Shown in pieces: positions 6,226 to 7,175 of a stretch of DNA of 7,175 nucleotides. The stretch is taken from contig JAIRYU010000073.1 in NCBI GenBank assembly GCA_031267545.1, positions 1 through 7,175 of the forward strand. Direction: 5' to 3'. The first letter of the stretch is position 1; each line of letters begins with the position of its first letter. The translations under genes were made by a program, and so were the position numbers. The stretch comes from Holosporales bacterium (GTDB lineage Bacteria > Pseudomonadota > Alphaproteobacteria > RUG11792). Under the pieces are notes generated by a model that did not search any database, was not told the DNA's origin, and worked only from the letters and a program-made list of their open reading frames with translations.

Positions 6226-6848
6226 CGTTCGAGGGTGGCGAGGGATGCGGAAAGAGTGTCCAATCCAAGCTTTTGTACGATTATCTAATCGCGCGCGGAA
6301 AGAACGTGACGCTTACGCGCGAGCCTGGCGGCTCGGCCGTTTCAGAAGAGATAAGGCATATTCTGTTAAAGGGCGATATCGATAAATTAGCTCCGATTAC
6401 GGAGACGCTTTTGTACATGGCGGCAAGGTCTGAATTGTGGATCAAAACGATTAGGCCTACTCTAAACGCCGGCGGCATTGTTATTAGCGACAGATCGCAA
6501 GATTCTACGGTTGTTTATCAAGGAATATGCAAGGGAGTTGATCGGTGTTTGATAGAGTCCATATTTCGCTCATTTTCCGGGAACGCAATGCCAGATAGGA
6601 CATACGTAATTGATATAGCCCCGTCTATTGGAATCGCGCGGTCTATGTCTAGGGACGGCAACGACGAAACAAGATTTGAAAAAATGGGTTTGAAGTTTCA
6701 TGAGGCTATCAGGAACGCCTTCCTCAGTCTAGCGCAGGAAGACCCGAAAAGGTTCGTAGTGCTGGACGGCGCTCTACCCGCAACGGATATACACGACGCG
6801 ATCGTAACAGATCTGATTAGAATCTGCCATCGTAAGTTAAAGCTGTGA
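6216..6848 (+). CDS. tmk: Thymidylate kinase
   Basis: The enzyme phosphorylates dTMP to dTDP with ATP, an essential cytoplasmic step toward dTTP. The P-loop GGEGCGKS is at residues 7-14. TREPGGS (34-40) follows, and the thymidine-site DR motif reads DRSQDSTVVYQG (92-103), where Ser94 replaces the more usual Tyr or Phe. The ARSMSRDGNDETRFE stretch (141-155) fits the LID, with arginines in the lid as in E. coli-type (type II) enzymes, followed by FHEAIRNAFL (161-170). The 210-residue length is normal. The start is GTG at 6216, inside the last codons of the preceding gene (10-bp overlap). No ATG upstream in frame fits, and this start places the P-loop at the expected distance. GAAAG at 6210-6214 is too close to be a good Shine-Dalgarno, so translation probably depends on coupling. 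In many alphaproteobacteria holB follows tmk, but no recognisable holB is seen downstream. Confidence 0.95.
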   Translation: MFITFEGGEGCGKSVQSKLLYDYLIARGKNVTLTREPGGSAVSEEIRHILLKGDIDKLAPITETLLYMAARSELWIKTIRPTLNAGGIVISDRSQDSTVVYQGICKGVDRCLIESIFRSFSGNAMPDRTYVIDIAPSIGIARSMSRDGNDETRFEKMGLKFHEAIRNAFLSLAQEDPKRFVVLDGALPATDIHDAIVTDLIRICHRKLKL

Positions 6849-7012
6849 TACGTTCGATAATTCGTTGCGACTCTACCATAAGTCCGTCAATTATTATATC
6901 GGGAGAAAATACGCAAGCATGTTTCTCAAACTGGATATCAGGTTGAATAGTCCGATAATATATGTTAGCATCGCGCTGGTGCGTGCGTACATATCTTATC
7001 TTAATATTGCAA
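6849..7012. other. Stretch without a recognised gene after tmk
   Basis: I recognise no gene here. A GTG at 6845 overlaps the tmk stop (GTGA) and opens a 33-codon frame to a TGA at 6944. A TTG at 6865 opens a 52-codon frame ending at 7023, rich in Tyr and Ile. On the - strand a frame is open from about 7086 to a stop at 6817-6819 but has no ATG, GTG or TTG near its 5' end. None of these resembles a family I know. A promoter-like pair, TTGAAT (6943-6948) and TAGCAT (6966-6971) with 17-bp spacing, could serve the next gene. No terminator hairpin was found. Confidence 0.4.
6943..6971 (+). promoter_or_regulatory. Weak candidate promoter for the right-edge gene
   Basis: TTGAAT (6943-6948) and TAGCAT (6966-6971) each match the sigma70 consensus in 4 of 6 bases, with a 17-bp spacer. 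Transcription would start near 6978, about 35 bases before the ATG at 7013. If this promoter is real, the start codon at 6962 could not be the one used. Matches of this quality are common by chance. Confidence 0.25.
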
Positions 7013-7175
7013 ATGAAGTTTAAATACAGCCGGTTCGCTTTACGGATATTGCTGGTAGCGCTACTGTTAATTATCCCAGATGTGATTTATGCGTCAGTGC
7101 GCGGCTTGTTCCAGAGTACTGGCGCATATAAATCTTCTCATGATTTAAAGGTGTTATTGCTAATTATTCCGCTCG
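7013..7175 (+). CDS. Partial CDS: probable exported or membrane protein of unknown function
   Basis: The reading frame starts at ATG 7013 and stays open to the window edge (54 complete codons). I do not recognise the family. The N-terminus looks like a signal peptide or signal anchor: a basic start (Lys2, Lys4, Arg7, Arg11), a hydrophobic core at about 12-21 rich in Leu and Ile, and a possible cleavage after Ala27 (VIYA). Residues 28-47 are polar, and a second hydrophobic run begins at about residue 48 (LKVLLLIIPL), so the mature protein is probably membrane-embedded. The same frame is open back to an ATG at 6962, with GTG 6983 and TTG 7007 in between. The start at 7013 is preferred because it puts the basic and hydrophobic segments in signal-peptide order. 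No clear Shine-Dalgarno precedes either ATG. The truncation by the window edge prevents a better call. Confidence 0.5.
   Translation, partial: MKFKYSRFALRILLVALLLIIPDVIYASVRGLFQSTGAYKSSHDLKVLLLIIPL

Overview
The window is ordinary chromosomal sequence from a bacterium, very probably an alphaproteobacterium, with compact housekeeping genes all on the + strand. The evidence for this is an efp gene followed directly by a SuhB/inositol-monophosphatase-family gene (a familiar alphaproteobacterial pairing), a MotB/OmpA-type protein with the alphaproteobacterial WPGFVDALST start, and an alphaproteobacterial-looking elongator tRNA-Met with encoded CCA. Base composition looks intermediate. Several proteins have worn or substituted family motifs, gaps are tiny and GTG starts recur. 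That would suit a reduced-genome, host-associated lineage (Rickettsiales or Holosporales-like), but this is inference and I cannot name a genus.

Left block (17-2205): three tightly coupled genes. They encode a MotB/OmpA-like inner-membrane protein with a long coiled coil and a peptidoglycan-binding C-terminus, guanylate kinase (gmk, GTG start directly after the preceding stop), and thiamine pyrophosphokinase (ATGA overlap with gmk). The order suggests one transcript that enters from the left edge.

Middle block (2206-4728): a 159-bp gap with a plausible sigma70 promoter and a small inverted repeat, followed by a complete 787-residue ATP-dependent Lon protease with all catalytic residues.

Right block (4729-6848): a 72-bp gap with a GC palindrome, tRNA-Met(CAT), then efp only 33 bp later behind an exact 11-bp tandem repeat, then suhB (4-bp gap) and tmk (10-bp overlap, GTG start). 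These look co-transcribed. The SuhB-like protein keeps its fold motifs but has lost key phosphatase residues, including the second Asp of the metal-binding motif and the catalytic Thr. It is the most unusual protein in the window.

Right edge (6849-7175): no recognisable gene for about 160 bp, then the start of a probable exported or membrane protein that runs off the window.

I found no CRISPR array, insertion sequence, phage gene, toxin-antitoxin pair or convincing intrinsic terminator. No undescribed multi-gene system is evident. The best leads are the degenerate SuhB, the tRNA-efp junction and the unresolved right edge.
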